Shown piece after piece: positions 13,601 to 26,730 of a DNA stretch of 64,000 nt. Both the position numbers and the translations under genes were made by a program. This DNA is from Trichoplax sp. H2 (lineage: Eukaryota; Placozoa; Uniplacotomia; Trichoplacea), in contig NOWV01000026.1 in assembly GCA_003344405.1 (NCBI GenBank), positions 310,001-374,000 of the forward strand, written 5' to 3'. Position 1 is the first letter of the stretch, and every line of letters starts with the position of its first letter. The notes under the pieces were generated by a model. That model worked only from the letters and a program-made list of their open reading frames with translations, did no database searches and was not told the origin of the DNA.

Positions 13601-14356
13601 ATAGAATTTTCGCTACGTTTTTGTAACTGTAAATGACATCTTTATGTTTATATTTTAATTCCGATGCTAAGAATTATAGTTAAACTGATTAATTCGTACA
13701 GCATCATACTACGTACATACGGTACCGTTTTCTCTTTGTACGATACAATAATATAATTTTATACTCCTGTAAAATCTTTAATAGCTCGCAGTAATGAGCC
13801 AACGATTCAGTTCAGACCGGGTAAAGATCGAGAGGATGACTATTCTGGCAATGATATCGAATTGATACATGTAATGATTTATAGAATTGTAAAATAGATA
13901 CTTGAATTGATATCTTAATTGGAGCTCTGACACTATATTATTGAAACCAATCTTAAAGACTTCTCCAGTTACAAAAGATAGCGATAAATCTACGGAGATT
14001 GAGTCTCTTAAAGCCGAAATTAAACAACTACGGATAGAATTAGCATCAAGTAAAAGACCGTCATCAGATCGATCGAGAAGTCCAAATTCTACATTGCGTA
14101 GAAGTCAAATTGATATCGTGAGTGCAAATCCTGATAACGCTAGTAGGATGAGTGCAGAGGTACGAAATAGCTACAAGTATTTATTTAAGTTGTTTAAGTT
14201 ACAATTACTGTCTAAAATTATATGACATAGATATTTAGATGCCTAGCTAGTAATTCTAATTTTTTTCATTTTGCAATCTATGAATGCTAGTATGGCCCAC
14301 ATCCACCTCCTCGTCGAGCTAGCAAACAAGATAGCAAATTGCAGGATTTAGTTTAA
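4667..14356 (+). CDS. Two-pore cation channel (TPC family)
   Basis: Twenty-six exons give about 986 residues, starting at ATG 4667 and stopping at 14354-14356. Exon ends: 4667-4751, 8341-8503, 8800-8885, 9078-9226, 9341-9471, 9591-9679, 9826-9943, 10037-10139, 10289-10436, 10543-10613, 10704-10848, 10955-11103, 11302-11399, 11562-11614, 11695-11803, 11909-11994, 12055-12224, 12367-12495, 12667-12766, 12910-12986, 13049-13203, 13283-13344, 13461-13592, 13785-13870, 13959-14159, 14291-14356. There are two six-helix domains. The first pore reads [14 protein letters not shown] and the second [11 protein letters not shown], both diagnostic for TPCs, which release Na+/Ca2+ from endosomes and lysosomes (NAADP/PI(3,5)P2 signalling). 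The linker between domains carries an EF-hand-like loop ([13 protein letters not shown]). The domain II S4 is [16 protein letters not shown]. Odd features are a Cys- and N-glycosylation-rich insertion of about 100 residues before the second pore and a long charged C-terminal tail. Exon 1 (weak donor gtgctg, then a 3.6-kb intron) is the least certain part. It is convergent with NCS-1. Confidence 0.93.
4752..8340 (+). other. Long first intron of the channel gene
   Basis: About 3.6 kb, AT-rich, with no convincing exon on either strand. The open frames at 5629-5880 and 6425-6682 show no family resemblance. It has scattered single GTACAGTAC words, for example near 7443 and 7758. If exon 1 is wrong, part of this stretch would be promoter instead. 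Confidence 0.45.
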
Positions 14357-16570
14357 GAGAATCTTCATTGAACTTGATAAACTAAACGCAAACTTACATT
14401 TCCATATGTCAATATCTTATACATTGCTACAATTCGAGTTTTATTAATTTCTTGCTTTAGTATCTGTAACCATAACGGTTACATAAAATTAAATCGCTTC
14501 ATTTTCAGCATTTTTGTACTTCATCATACCAATATCTTTATTGAAAATATTCCTAATTATGCCGTATAGATGGATTAATCCGCATCCTTTCTCCTATAAG
14601 TAATATTATAGATATCTTTAGCATTTCGTCTTCAACACCTACACAGAATTGTCAGTGAAAATATTTATTTTGAATGTACCCAATATTAGACAGATTTACA
14701 AATTCTGCCAGTTCATAGCTCATTTCACAATCTAGCATATCATTTCATGATAAAACTGTGATCCTATAGCTGTTTTATTTTAGGCAGTGCGCTGTTTTAT
14801 GACAGGATACGTTTTCATTCTTTTATGGTAAAAGTTTTCAGTATTTGTAACCGTGTGAATTTTATCCTTTGGTTAATTGCATAATATTCTATTGAAGCTA
14901 ATAATTTCTTAATGATATCTCGCTTTAGCTAGTTTCTATGCTTAAAAATTATAGCATACAGGTTATTATTAGGTTTTGACTTTGCTAGCTTTACAGCAAA
15001 GCTTTAAAAAATAAAAATTTCATTAAAGGTTTTGTTACAAATCTCAGCAATAATTTTACATTGCTCTTTAGTAGATGCTTAATTGTTAGTTTGATAACTG
15101 AGTTTGATTTTTTAAAGGTGATCTTAGTAGTGGAAAATATATCATTGCTCATTTGTTTTAACATTTTGAAAAGGTCTATCGATTTGCAGGCGTTAAGAAG
15201 TTGTATCTATTACAGCAGCGGCTTACTGCTGTAATACTTTTACGCGTATAAATAGTTACAGTCAGCAGTGCATTGTTGATGTTAGTGCAGCGTAAGTGTG
15301 GTTATTTAGCCTAAAGATTTTGGGCTTTATTCTCATCGATCCAGAATAAATGGCAACGGTAATGATGTTGCTTTACGTAAACTCGGTGATGTGGTCAAGT
15401 CAGATTCTCTATTATTATAAAGATGTACTCGAATTGCAGTTAAAACACGTCAATTAAAGAATCAATCTGCGCCTGAAATTATAATTTTTTTCTCATCTAT
15501 CGGTCTACAGCTGATCCTGTGCGAATGTTACCGAATGTAAATTTATACACATGAAAAGTACAACATTTTATGATAAATTAATAAGAGATGGGTAGCAATC
15601 TGAATTCCCGTTAGAGTATAGTATCATTGTATCTAACTTCTTAATTTTATGATCTATAATACCCTTAAGAAAGAATGTAACTGAGATTAGTCTATTTTAA
15701 CTTAGTTGGTTGTATTATTTCTGGTAATTGATCTCTGTATGGGAAGATAATTATGGATGAATTGATAGAGATTCAAATCAATAAAAAATAAAAATACCGT
15801 ATGTAAATCTATATTTTAAACAATTTCTATTTTATTTACTGCAGGACGTGCACGAATATGTTAAGATTTCAAGGACATTTCCGCTTGCTAAAAATTTGCT
15901 AAATTTCTTACTACAGCGAACTGTGTACTGTGTATGAAATAAGATATCAGATTACCAGTGACAATCACATCATATATACTCCATTAACTTAAAATCCACT
16001 ATATTCCGTAGAATTTTCACGGGTTTCACTAGTACTTATTACTACTATCATAGTACTCGCGTACAGTTCGGCAACAGCAGACGTATCATTTGATAATTAT
16101 AAGATATCTGAAGTTTAATATTGCATCACAGAAAATTAAAAAAATATAAAGATTAGGATGAATCGAACATGTCGTTATGAGTAAAGTATTTCAAACAATT
16201 CTTATAGTTTAAGAAATAGCTGGCATTTAAGTACCACTCCTGTTTAACGTAGTATATGCTGAAATCGAAAATATGCTACAAGATTAAGTATAAGAACAAA
16301 TAGTTACAGGCGATAATCCGAAATTTAGAAATATAATAGTTTCCAATTATGTTATAGCAATTATCACTGCGTCAGTTATCTTCGAATATGAATGTGTCTA
16401 ATACCACTGTTATTACTAGTATTGATGTTATGACTGATTTATTTGGCATGCAGATTCTACGAAATAGATATTAATGTTGGCCTATTATTACGGTATCAGT
16501 CTAACCAGCTATGCATTACAGTAGATTATTTAAAATTGCAATAATTGCATGCTACAAAAACAATTAATCT
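14357..16570. other. Convergent intergenic region between the channel gene and NCS-1
   Basis: About 2.2 kb holding the 3' ends of two convergent genes. It is AT-rich with no exon-like sequence and, unlike the divergent regions, no GTAC satellite. It contains a perfect 11-bp hairpin at 15208-15236. Confidence 0.5.
15208..15236. repeat. Perfect 11-bp inverted repeat (hairpin)
   Basis: TATTACAGCAG, a 7-base loop, then CTGCTGTAATA. It lies about 0.85 kb past the channel stop codon on the plus strand. It could be a 3' processing or degradation structure or chance; there is no T-tract of bacterial terminator type. Confidence 0.5.
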
Positions 16571-19500
16571 TTACACTAAGCCATCATACAGAGAAAGTGC
16601 TTGAACAATAGATGGATCGGATTTTGATCCATCTTGAAACTCTGCCATGGACAATCGTCCGTCGTCGTTCTGCATATTATTTATTTAATCAGTCATATTA
16701 AGATAAGATCAGATCGCATCATTTTAATGCTAGTAATTAAAGTGATGAAATGAAATTTACCTTGTCCATTTGTCTAAATATTTTTTCAACCCTTTTCTCA
16801 GCTGTATTTTCTTCTTCTGGTAGCTTTACCATATTTCCCTAAATAAGAAGCCGTGAACTTTATCGCGTTATATTTTGAAAATCTGATACAGTTGCTAGCA
16901 AGCACGAGATATACTTAAACATAGCTTGTACATTAAGATTATCAGTGAACTTACCACCATTTTATAAATTGCATCAACAATATCTAACATTTCTGACCGT
17001 GTAATATATCCATCATTGTCAAGATCATATAATCGAAAAGCCCCTATTAACAGAATATTTAGTAATTTATAGCGTAAGTCTTTTAACATGAAATTCATAT
17101 TATAAAAGTACTATAGGCTATATATATTATTTTAGTGCGTATCTATCAATTTAAATTAACTGTTATATTTGTATTTCTGCACTAAACTTACTAACATTTA
17201 AGTTTCTCATCTAAACTGCCACGAGAGGTTACTGATAGGGCACATATGAATTCCCGAAATTCAATAGTTCCGTCCTATAAATAACGTTTAATGAATAATT
17301 AGTCAAAACTCTATGGTAAGGAAACAGGAGTAACTTCATAATACTGTATTCCTTAATTAAATACAGGATTCGAAATATAGAGCAATGGTATTATGAGAGA
17401 CACTATAGTAGGGTATTTTTATTGTCGCATGGATTGTACTTTACATATTCGAGATCTTACATAGTCTAGATGGTAAAGTACTGCTAAAATGTTATTAATC
17501 TTACACTGAATTAGGAATAAAAATTAATTTGACTGCTTTAGCATTACACTACGTCATATATTCTGTTCGATATTAATAATTTCGAATTCTTAGTAGTCAA
17601 TAGAATAAAATGATCACTTAGGTACTGATATAGTGACACTGAATTGATATTTATTATGAAGAATCCTATGCTAAAATTTTCTGGCCAATGTCTATTATAA
17701 TCTATTATAATATGGAAAGTATAAGTTTACTTTATTGTTTTATGGAACTCAATTTTATATATTTCTTCCGCAAATGTAATATAAGAATAACCGTGGCGAT
17801 TGTCACTTTTTCCTGTATACCACAAGTCTACACAAAACAACTAAAAAAATATTGGCAAATTTAATCCGAATTATTGTAGATGCTTCCTGAAATCTACATT
17901 TCCCTTAAAAATTGTCAATTATCGAATTTTCTTTCTCTCTGATAGTATTGACACTATATATTTTAATGCCAATTATCTCAGGAAGACAGCTTAATTACTA
18001 ATATGATAACGATTTTTCAACTACGCTATTAATCTTTATGATTACATATACTGTACATCTACTCGTTCTCAATAATAATTATTGCTGTAGCGGTACCGGT
18101 AAGTACAAAAGCGTAGCAATAATCGTTACTCAACGAAGGACTAGTTATTTCAATGGTATAGATTGCAAATAGAAAATTACGAAAATGGGACGCTGTGCAC
18201 TCAGTAGGATGCTTTACGACAATATGGATAACCACCAGTGACATCAAACTGCCTCAATTTGTGCTGAAAACGTACTTGGATTCTATTAGTATGACAATAA
18301 CGAACCTTATTTTCATCAAATACGTTAAATACGAAGCTGGCAAACTTTACCGGATCACCAAAAGGAAAAAATTGTTTGTATATCTTGCAAAATTCCTGTT
18401 TCAAGACAAAAATGTGCTCAAGCTTCAGTTTTTATTCTATTTTACTAATTAGATTACAGAAAATATGTAATTATGGCAACTTTGAAAACTAAACATTAAT
18501 CCAGTCAGTAGGAATGGTAAAATTTAAATGATACCAGAATTATATATTTTCATGAAACATGTTGTAAAAACCTTCACCTTGGTCATATCTTAGCAGTATC
18601 TTGCGTAATTATTATATAATATACAGTTACTTTGCACACTCTTCAAAGTGGTACGATTGGTAAGTATTTGACACATAACCCACTATTCCCAGCATACTAT
18701 TGCTTTCGGAGAAGTACTCGATGAGCGATATAACTCAACAGCATTAAATTATAATTACACACTTTATCCTGTAATAAATAGTATATGATTCGATTTGATA
18801 TTACTAGCTGTAATCTTTTAATGATGATTTAGGGAACATATAACATCAAAAGTATGGGGTAAAAGCGACGCTAGAGTAATACTGCAGCTATTCTTGCCTT
18901 AATAATCACAACCTAGCGAAGCGATACGAACAGGACTTTCAAATTTTACATCGCATAGTGTTATATACTACTATTATAGATATCGATAGCAGTCTGGAAA
19001 AAATCATTACTCGTACTTTTCTTAAACAGGAACAGATCGCCACGAAATTCGTCAACTTAAAAGGATAAACGGTACTAATCAAGATAATCTGTCCGTTTGA
19101 TATAATTACTACAGCATTTTGCAGAATCTCACCTATTTAAAGCAGTATTAGCGTATAATTGAATACTAAATTCAGATACAGTAGTTTAATAAAACCACGT
19201 TGCAGTAGTACTGAGAAGTTTAACTTTAAGGGTGTATACGAGCTATCGGACGGCATCATTAAAACGAAATCAATCAAATCGTTAAGGAAAGAAGCAATTT
19301 TTTCCTTCTGAATGCTCTTGAATTAAAAGAAATGGGACATTCTTCCTCTTTTCTCTTATTTCTGCTATGGGACAAAATTATTACTTTTCCAGCGCAAACA
19401 GCTACAGAAACAAAGGCCAAACAATTGTTGGCCAAGATATATTATGCAGTAAATAAAGTTTTACGCCTTGGCCTACATGTTTTATCCTAGATATTGCTTA

Positions 19501-20539
19501 CGAAGAATATGAAAAGTACTATCCACATAATCGTACGAATTCATATATCTTACATCTAGATCAAGTAATCCACTTGGGCAGTCTTTTAGAAATCCCTTGT
19601 ACCTAATTGTTATGGTCAATGAATATATTGATTAATGTTGGCGTCTTTCAAGAAAAGTAGATAATTTTCTTAAATCTATTCGATTTTTATCCACTAGATA
19701 CCTTCAAACATGCTGTAAACATACAATGTATAACAAATTGCAACTTAAATTAGTGATATAAATCAATAATAATTAAGCAATTTAATAGCCGTTACCTTGA
19801 TTTTTTACGTAAAACTTTGCTTTTTATTTACGATTAGTATCAATTTAAGTCAATAATTGTAAAACTAACAATTAATCTTCAGACTCAATATTAAGACTAT
19901 TTCTCGACACTGTCAATTAATCGATGCAAGTTAAATTTTTTAAGTCAAGTGCTGAACTTATTACTGTACTGTACTGTGTGTTCGAAAGTAGTTGGAATAC
20001 ATATGCAGATAATACACAATGCTTACTTACCATTGCTGCAATTCTTTTTCAGTAACTGATAGAAAGTTTTTGTTGGATTAATCCCATTTACAAGGTTGGC
20101 CATTTAGACCCACGACGGAAAAAAAACATGTGGTAAATTTTCAGCTTAATTAATGATTAAATAAAAAGAAAGGGTAATAGAATAATATCCAGTGTTTTTA
20201 CATGTGTCGATAGCGGATGAAGGAATGACAAAAGGTGCTGGTTTTAGAGAACTAAGAAATTCTATCACTAATAAATTATTACATAATCGAATTTTTACTT
20301 AGTAAATAAATTAGATTTTCAAAACTGACTACGTATAAACTGCAAAATATATTGAGTACATTAATTTAACTATTTCATATTTATGGTTTGTAATCCTTAT
20401 TGAATTTAGAAATATTAATTTTCAGCTTCAACTGAATCATCTTCCTACTCTTTGACAATATAAATTTAAACTTACAGTGGGTATGTTGCGTTAATTCATC
20501 GACCAATTCTGCCTTTAACTTGCTGTTTTTCTTACCCAT
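16571..20539 (-). CDS. NCS1: Neuronal calcium sensor 1 (frequenin)
   Basis: Eight minus-strand exons: 20539-20476, 20055-20031 (25-nt microexon), 19602-19554, 18395-18306, 17274-17196, 17043-16955, 16838-16761 and 16669-16571. All phases close to 190 residues, the length usual for NCS-1. It starts [16 protein letters not shown], so Gly2 is available for N-myristoylation. EF1 is the degenerate CPSG type of this family. EF2 ([13 protein letters not shown]), EF3 ([13 protein letters not shown]) and EF4 ([13 protein letters not shown]) have full calcium loops. It ends ALSLYDGLV, the classic frequenin C-terminus. NCS-1 is a membrane-attached calcium switch acting on partners such as PI4-kinase beta and Ric8; these roles come from the family, not from this sequence. 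It is divergent from a second NCS gene at 26731 and convergent with the channel gene. Confidence 0.96.
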
Positions 20540-21187
20540 AATTAGCAATTGAAATGTCGAATATTGGATCTAATGATAGTACAGTACAGTATAAAACTAG
20601 ATTAAACGATAATCACTTTATCCAAGAATCCTTGATGAGCGAATTTGATTCAACGATCTCAAACCGTTTTATTTGGTCTTGATAAAATGATGACTACGAA
20701 TATAAATATAAGTCAACCATCGTTAATGCCTAGTTCTTATGAAGTAAGGAAGGAAATCGGTGTTGCGGTATTACTATCCAAGTTAATAGGTACTTAGAAT
20801 TGATTAACAAACTGACACATACTGTAAGCGTGAAAAATAATATTTATTACTGATTTGCCTTATAATTGAAATTGAAAACGTAGCGAAAATAGATACAATC
20901 AATTTCTACCTTGATAAATAAGTCCAATTTTTTCCTTTTTTTTCCCTAGTTTTAGTTAACCTACAAATCGTCACTATAATTACCCTCAAATTGTAATAAT
21001 TTTTTCAGATAAATCTTACATAACCCTTTGTCGTTCATCAAGAGAATGCTAATAAGTATGCATAATAATAGCAGCTTTATTATTTCCCCCTCCCTAGTGT
21101 CAGATACAATACAAAGTTTTAATGTGTACAGTTATGTACGGGTGCCCGTAATGATTGATAATTCTAATTATTTATTCTCTGCCCTTA

Positions 21188-21412
21188 GTAACTGCTGAAC
21201 CATACGTGTGTGTATCCAAGCCTCTTGATGATGTCAATGGTCGCGATAGAAAGAATGTCCGTTGTTATGATGATGAGATTTTGGCGATGGTACAGTATAA
21301 TAACACCTATTCTTTCACGACATGGTGCAGGTACGCACAACTAGAAGATAGTAATAACTATACAGTAATAGAACGTCATCAAGAAAGTTTATGCAGAAAA
21401 TCCTTCCCCTGA
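21188..21412 (+). CDS. Candidate exon or terminal exon of a small secreted Cys-containing protein
   Basis: A strong 3' splice site (pyrimidine-rich tract ending CTGCCCTTAG) opens a frame that runs TAEPYVCVSKPLDDV, then WCRYAQLEDSNNYT, and ends RKSFP at a TGA at 21410-21412. It has four cysteines, and a possible donor (GCAG followed by GTACGC) lies inside at 21330/21331. Upstream of the splice site the same frame reads as a hydrophobic stretch (LIILIIYSLPLVTA) that looks like a signal peptide but has no ATG. So either an upstream exon supplies the start or this is not a gene. I do not recognise the family. Base use is more codon-like than its surroundings. A partner exon was not found. Confidence 0.3.
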   Translation, partial: VTAEPYVCVSKPLDDVNGRDRKNVRCYDDEILAMVQYNNTYSFTTWCRYAQLEDSNNYTVIERHQESLCRKSFP

Positions 21413-21418
21413 CTTACC

Positions 21419-21435
21419 AGTATATACTGTACGTA

Positions 21436-21474
<39 letters not shown>

Positions 21475-21664
21475 CATTATACATTACAGTAATGTACTTA
21501 CAGAATATGTATTGGTCAACAGTCTTTAACACATTTGACCCGACCCGTACATTACTACACTATGTCTTTTAGTACGAGCACAGTGTACTGTACAGTGTGC
21601 TGTACACTGAGTACATCGTGTTTACCTAGTTTATATATGTACTGTACATGTACAGTATTCTTCT
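21419..21664. repeat. GTAC satellite patch 2a with a (TA)16 microsatellite
   Basis: ATACTGTACGTATAC-type words flank an uninterrupted TA run at 21439-21470. Further GTACTGTACAGTGT and TGTACATGTACAGT words continue to about 21658. Confidence 0.85.
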
Positions 21665-21697
21665 TCTTTAATATGTTCTTGCTTAGTATTATTACTG

Positions 21698-21753
21698 TTA
21701 CTGCTATCATAAGTCACTGACTGTTATTACGAATTGACTTATGATAGCAGTAA
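21698..21753. repeat. Perfect 19-bp inverted repeat with 18-nt loop
   Basis: The left arm 21698-21716 (TTACTGCTATCATAAGTCA) and the right arm 21735-21753 are exact reverse complements. The arms are not part of the GTAC satellite that ends 34 bp earlier. It could be a fold-back element remnant or a structured RNA; there is no coding content. Confidence 0.85.
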
Positions 21754-22386
21754 TAGCTTGTAGAATCTCATACTCTTGATTTAGATTAGTAAAATAGTAA
21801 GTCACCTTTCCATTTTCCACATTAATTTCACTTGTTTATTAAACTAACTAGTGCTACAAAATTCTATTTTATATTTTCATGTGATGGTTATCCAATGTCG
21901 TTCCATTTGTCTGCACTTGTCATAAAATTCGTGGGATCAACTGAGTCATGCATGTTTATCTCTTCCCTAATAAAAACCCTACAGCCCTCATCATGGTAAA
22001 TACAGATTGATAACTAAATTTTATAGTACTGGAAATAGTCATTAAAAGATGCATGAGAATGACCATTTTGTAAATCCGAAGTAGGTATTATGTGTGTACT
22101 TCAAATATTTCTATCTACAACTTTATCCTTATGTGCATATCCTACAGCTATCTCGTACGTATCTCTCACGGTCTCACTTTAGCCTAAATAGTAAATTGCA
22201 TTGATCTGTTTTCGCTACATGCTTGCAAATATCTACGGTAGAATTTTTTTTCCAGAAATTTATAAGCTAACCATCTCATACGCGTAAATTAATCTGAGCG
22301 TAAAGCTATCCTCATACGAATTGTGGCAAATATAATTACTAATTATAATTGCTATTACAATACTTATTTTACTATCTTGAGGTGAT

Positions 22387-22535
22387 ACAGTATATTGTAC
22401 TGTACAAGTACTGCGCAGTAGACTAGCTTACTGACTAGTCTAGTACACTACACAGTGGCTTGACCATGGGCTGAGCTGCTGTTCCATATACTGTAAAGTA
22501 CTGTACAATATAGTACACACAGTACTGTATTGTAC
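22387..22535. repeat. GTAC satellite patch 2b
   Basis: A degenerate patch with words such as TGTACTGTACAAGTACTG and GTACTGTACAATAT. It is less regular than the other arrays. Confidence 0.8.
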
Positions 22536-25500
22536 CGTATTATTTTGACTCAAGGTGAATTCTGTGCTATATCATTTTGTCGATAGTATCAAAAGCAAAT
22601 AATACGAGTAATCTCATGTATTTTTATCACTACTGCACTACTACGCTGGCGGTAACGCAAGCGGGTATTTGCTAGTACCGTATAATGGATAATAAATATA
22701 GATTTACCATAATTGTTTCATTTAGTGTTATTACTTTCCGTAAATAATCATTTTTTTTTTATATGAACATGATTATAGTGGCGTTATTGGAAGGAATCAG
22801 GAATACAGTAGCTACAGTTGTTCTTTTACTTAGGGACATTTGTGCGCGACTTAACTAAACACCTAACGTGCATTAGGTGTGTTATAACATAAGAGATTTT
22901 GTATTAATCTACGGTAGCAGTCTTATTTATGGACAGTTCCCTAACATACTCGTATAGTGCTAATTAGTATTAGTTGCTGAACCTGTTCTTTATAAGATTG
23001 CACGATTCTTTTTCTAAAGAATTTATACAATAACAATTATGCTGAGTTCTTATTTTATCTAAATAAGATAACTTAGATCTTCTAATAATAGCTTGGATAT
23101 CGTGACAGAATGTTCCAATTCTTTAGGAAGGACAATAAGTGACTTATTGCTTCCGATATTTCCTAATTAGCCTTTTCATCGGTTGACAAATCTGATGTAA
23201 AATTCTATATAGTGCTACTGTACTTTGAATTTTAAACAAATTGACCCAATAACTTATAAAGCATCAAATGGGTTAATAAACCTTTCAAATAGTTCGATAT
23301 AACTCGAAAAATTTATGCATGCAATTTTTCTATCTTCATGAGTCATTATTTCGTAATAAAACACCACAAAGATTCAATACTTTTATAAAATTTACTAATA
23401 TTGTGGAAGGTAGATGTTATTGTACTAGCAGTGCTGTACTGCATTAATTGTTACTACAGTATTTACAGGACTTATTAACCAATATACAACATGCATGTGA
23501 TATAATTGAATGGACCTATACACTGCAGTAGTTTAGATTACTGTCTATTAAGTTTGTTTACTTTCTGCTGTAATATTTTACTGCATTATAGCTGAAGATA
23601 TTTTTATATGATCTAGGGTTGATATCTACTCCAAGTTGAGATGGGAGTGTTTTTACATTCGCCCATATTTTGTAGTGTAATTAGGATATCAAATCTTCAA
23701 TGTAGTTAATATTTATAATCTTTTTAGGGGTGATTACTCAATTGTAATAAAGAATAAAATAGGCACTAAATGTGGCAAAATGTCTTATTATTTTATTGAC
23801 AAATTATGATGATTATGTGATCAATTTGAAAGTCTGGCAATGATTGATATATTAGCGCGCTTCAACAGAGTTTAGAATGGCGAATGGTAGCACATCTGCC
23901 TAGTATGGTATTTTATTAGCTGTAGACTATTTAATGCTGTACAAGCGCCATTATTTATTATAAAATTCTCAGCCGAAAAATAAGGATATAAAACACTTTC
24001 TTCATTTGGTGAGTTAACGTTTTCTGTAAGAAATTTGTCGTAGTATCTTTAGGTGCTTAAGTTATGTCTGGAGCTGTTATCTACCATTCATTGTTATCTT
24101 GCAGTAAGAGTCATTTAATGCTCTTAAACGTGTGCAATATTTTCATAAATTCTTCTATTTACCGATGAGACAGCTTTAGGTTCTTTGACAATGACGTCAG
24201 CTTCTATGAAAGGAACCAGCTTGCTAAAACTAGATAGCTTAATATCGAGACAAGTTGAAGAATGAAGACCATAGAGATAAAAAGAATTAAGCAAAACTTA
24301 TCATGATGATTTATAATAATCAATCCTGCACTATGCGTATTTATTTATTGCTATAAAATTCTAAATTCGCATTTTCATTTTCAGTTAACTGCTGAAATTA
24401 TTCTCCATTATTAATAAGCAAGCAGTTAATACAGATTAACAAGTAGTAGTACTTTTTATGCTTATGTCTGTAATTGCAGGATGATATCTGCTAAAAGAAT
24501 AGTTTGCACTGTACGAATTCGAATACCTACCACGAAGTATCAGTACTAATCTCATCTTTCTCAAGCCACGGTTTACGCGTAGTTTTATTATGATTTCTTC
24601 GCAAGGTTTTGACCATCAATATGGTACATGTTGGGTATAGCTTTCAATGAAGCTTACAGATGGTATTAATCCTTAATTATTATTGTAATAGTACCTTATA
24701 TAGTTATGTATTTTAGCTATATGTAGTTAGTTTTTGAATTTTCATTGTTCGTATAACCAATGCGATCATTTTATGTTATTCAAAGGTCATGATGGTAGTC
24801 GTTACCTTCATTATTTTTTATGATTAATTTATAACCAGTGTCAATATTTCATCAATATGTTCAAACGCAATTTATATCGCTGGTAAAAAGTGAAATCGAG
24901 AAAAGGCTTTGCTATTCATTTCGACGCCCTATGATTAAATTTTTATTTTATAGGCAGCAATCAATAACTCTAATGTATATACAATAGAGATTACTTCAAA
25001 TGATTGGCTCAATGCCGATTTGATTGTGCATGGATTCTTTAATTTGGGGTTGTAATTCAGTAGAATGTTGCTGTTCTGCCTTATTTTATTGTAATCTTAA
25101 ATAGGATTTCAACGAGATAAAATAACTACCAGAGAAACGTTTGTGCCGATTCTGAACAGTACATCGATAATTTTGTAGCTTAGACTGGTAGTTTTATTCA
25201 AGCACAGAAATATTAATATACTGATAGTATAAGTACGAATTTAATAGTCAGCTTTTCTTGAAGTATATTAATAGTAAAATGGATAATCTAAGGTCTTTTA
25301 AGGGATGATATCGGCAAGCTGTAACAAACTTAGAGTTATCAAATCATAAGTTTTTCTAACCTACTATTATAAAATCTTTTAATATCAAGCTAAAGATATT
25401 GCTGTTTATTGCTATATTTGTCTGAAATATTAGCCTCTGCGCATAAAAAGAAAATGTACCAGTATTTTAATTATTTGTCTATAAAATTATGATTTTTAAA

Positions 25501-26730
25501 TCATTAAAGTTTAAATAGAAATGAATATTAGCAAAAGAGGATATAGCTAATTTCCGTTCATTTAGCAAAGAAAGACTACCAATAGGAGGGTTACTACTTC
25601 GCCTTTATGCTAGATAACATACGCATAGGCTGCTTTGAACAGCATCATCTGATTGGCTAGTATCAAGTATCGCAAGTGTAACGTTATAAGATCAACTTAC
25701 ATTTACCAAGATTTGAAATTTAACTGATTATAAATTAGGGGATAAATGAAATCAATGAATTGAATGACTAATTTAATATCTTTAACGATAGTTTCTTACC
25801 TTGTAGTATACATTTCATAAAGTCATTATACACTGTACAGTAGCTATGGTATCGCAGGACAGGTGGGTGCTCTTTTTGATTAAAAATCGCCTTTATTCGG
25901 AATGTAATTAGATTATAGCCACAAATCGATTTCGTTTGCTGGGTGTAGAAATTGCGAGAGAGAGCTACGTACACAATGATTATTCCATATTGTTATTCAA
26001 CCTACATGGGAACTATTGTTATGGCAGTATATCTTCCTCGTACGACTGGAAAAAAATAATAGTAGTTAATTGAGGAGTTCAATTACGGATAATAGCTTGC
26101 TATTTTCGTCATCTATTGTCAATAAACTTAATTTCTAATTAACATCAACTCAATTATGAGACAAGAGAAAATATTGTCTTGGTATAAAATTAAAAGCAGT
26201 CATAATAGCGCTAGATATAAAGAGGTAATATTGCCATGCAGGCAATGGCATAATAGATTCAGGAGGTGGAGACAAATCTATTCTCAATGCCCCTTTACAA
26301 CAATACTTAGTAACAGCGTCTTGAGTAAAATAATGGATATGATGATGGCTATTCAATATTATTTTTTTACCCTTGTCGTCTTGTTTGATTCTCAAGTTGT
26401 TGTATTGATTCATTGATTGCTTACATAAGTTTCAGCATTTAAATTAAAATTAATTTTCCAATCAATCTATCTATGTAATAACTTCGCTTCAACTTTGTTC
26501 CTTTTATAAGTACTTTCATTTCAGTCTTTTATTTGTATTACTACGGTATTTCTTTCATCTTTACGGCAAAATTTCCATCACTACTGAGTTTCAATTTTTA
26601 TGGCTGATATGGTTTATTATTAAAGATCTTTTAAAAATATTAGAATATTTTTGGCGCAGTAAACGTAAAAAATTGTAGTACCTAGTTTTATTCATATTTA
26701 TTTAAGTGACGCTAAGTGAGAATAACAATT

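Larger units (their letters stand above)
20540..26730. other. 6.2-kb divergent intergenic region between two NCS genes
   Basis: This is the longest stretch without an established gene. It contains a possible coding exon at 21188-21412, two GTAC satellite patches (21419-21664 and 22387-22535), a (TA)16 run and a perfect 19-bp hairpin at 21698-21753. The rest, to 26730, is AT-rich and I see no supportable exon; overlapping open frames on both strands at 26150-26416 carry no recognisable protein. Confidence 0.45.

Noticed and set aside
13871-13958. In-frame continuation of the channel exon through 13871 or start at 13925
   Set aside because: Read-through hits a stop, and the 13925 acceptor is out of phase; the acceptor at 13958/13959 closes the frame.
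26150-26416. Overlapping open frames on both strands
   Set aside because: Neither has splice sites, domain resemblance or codon bias; both being open argues for chance.
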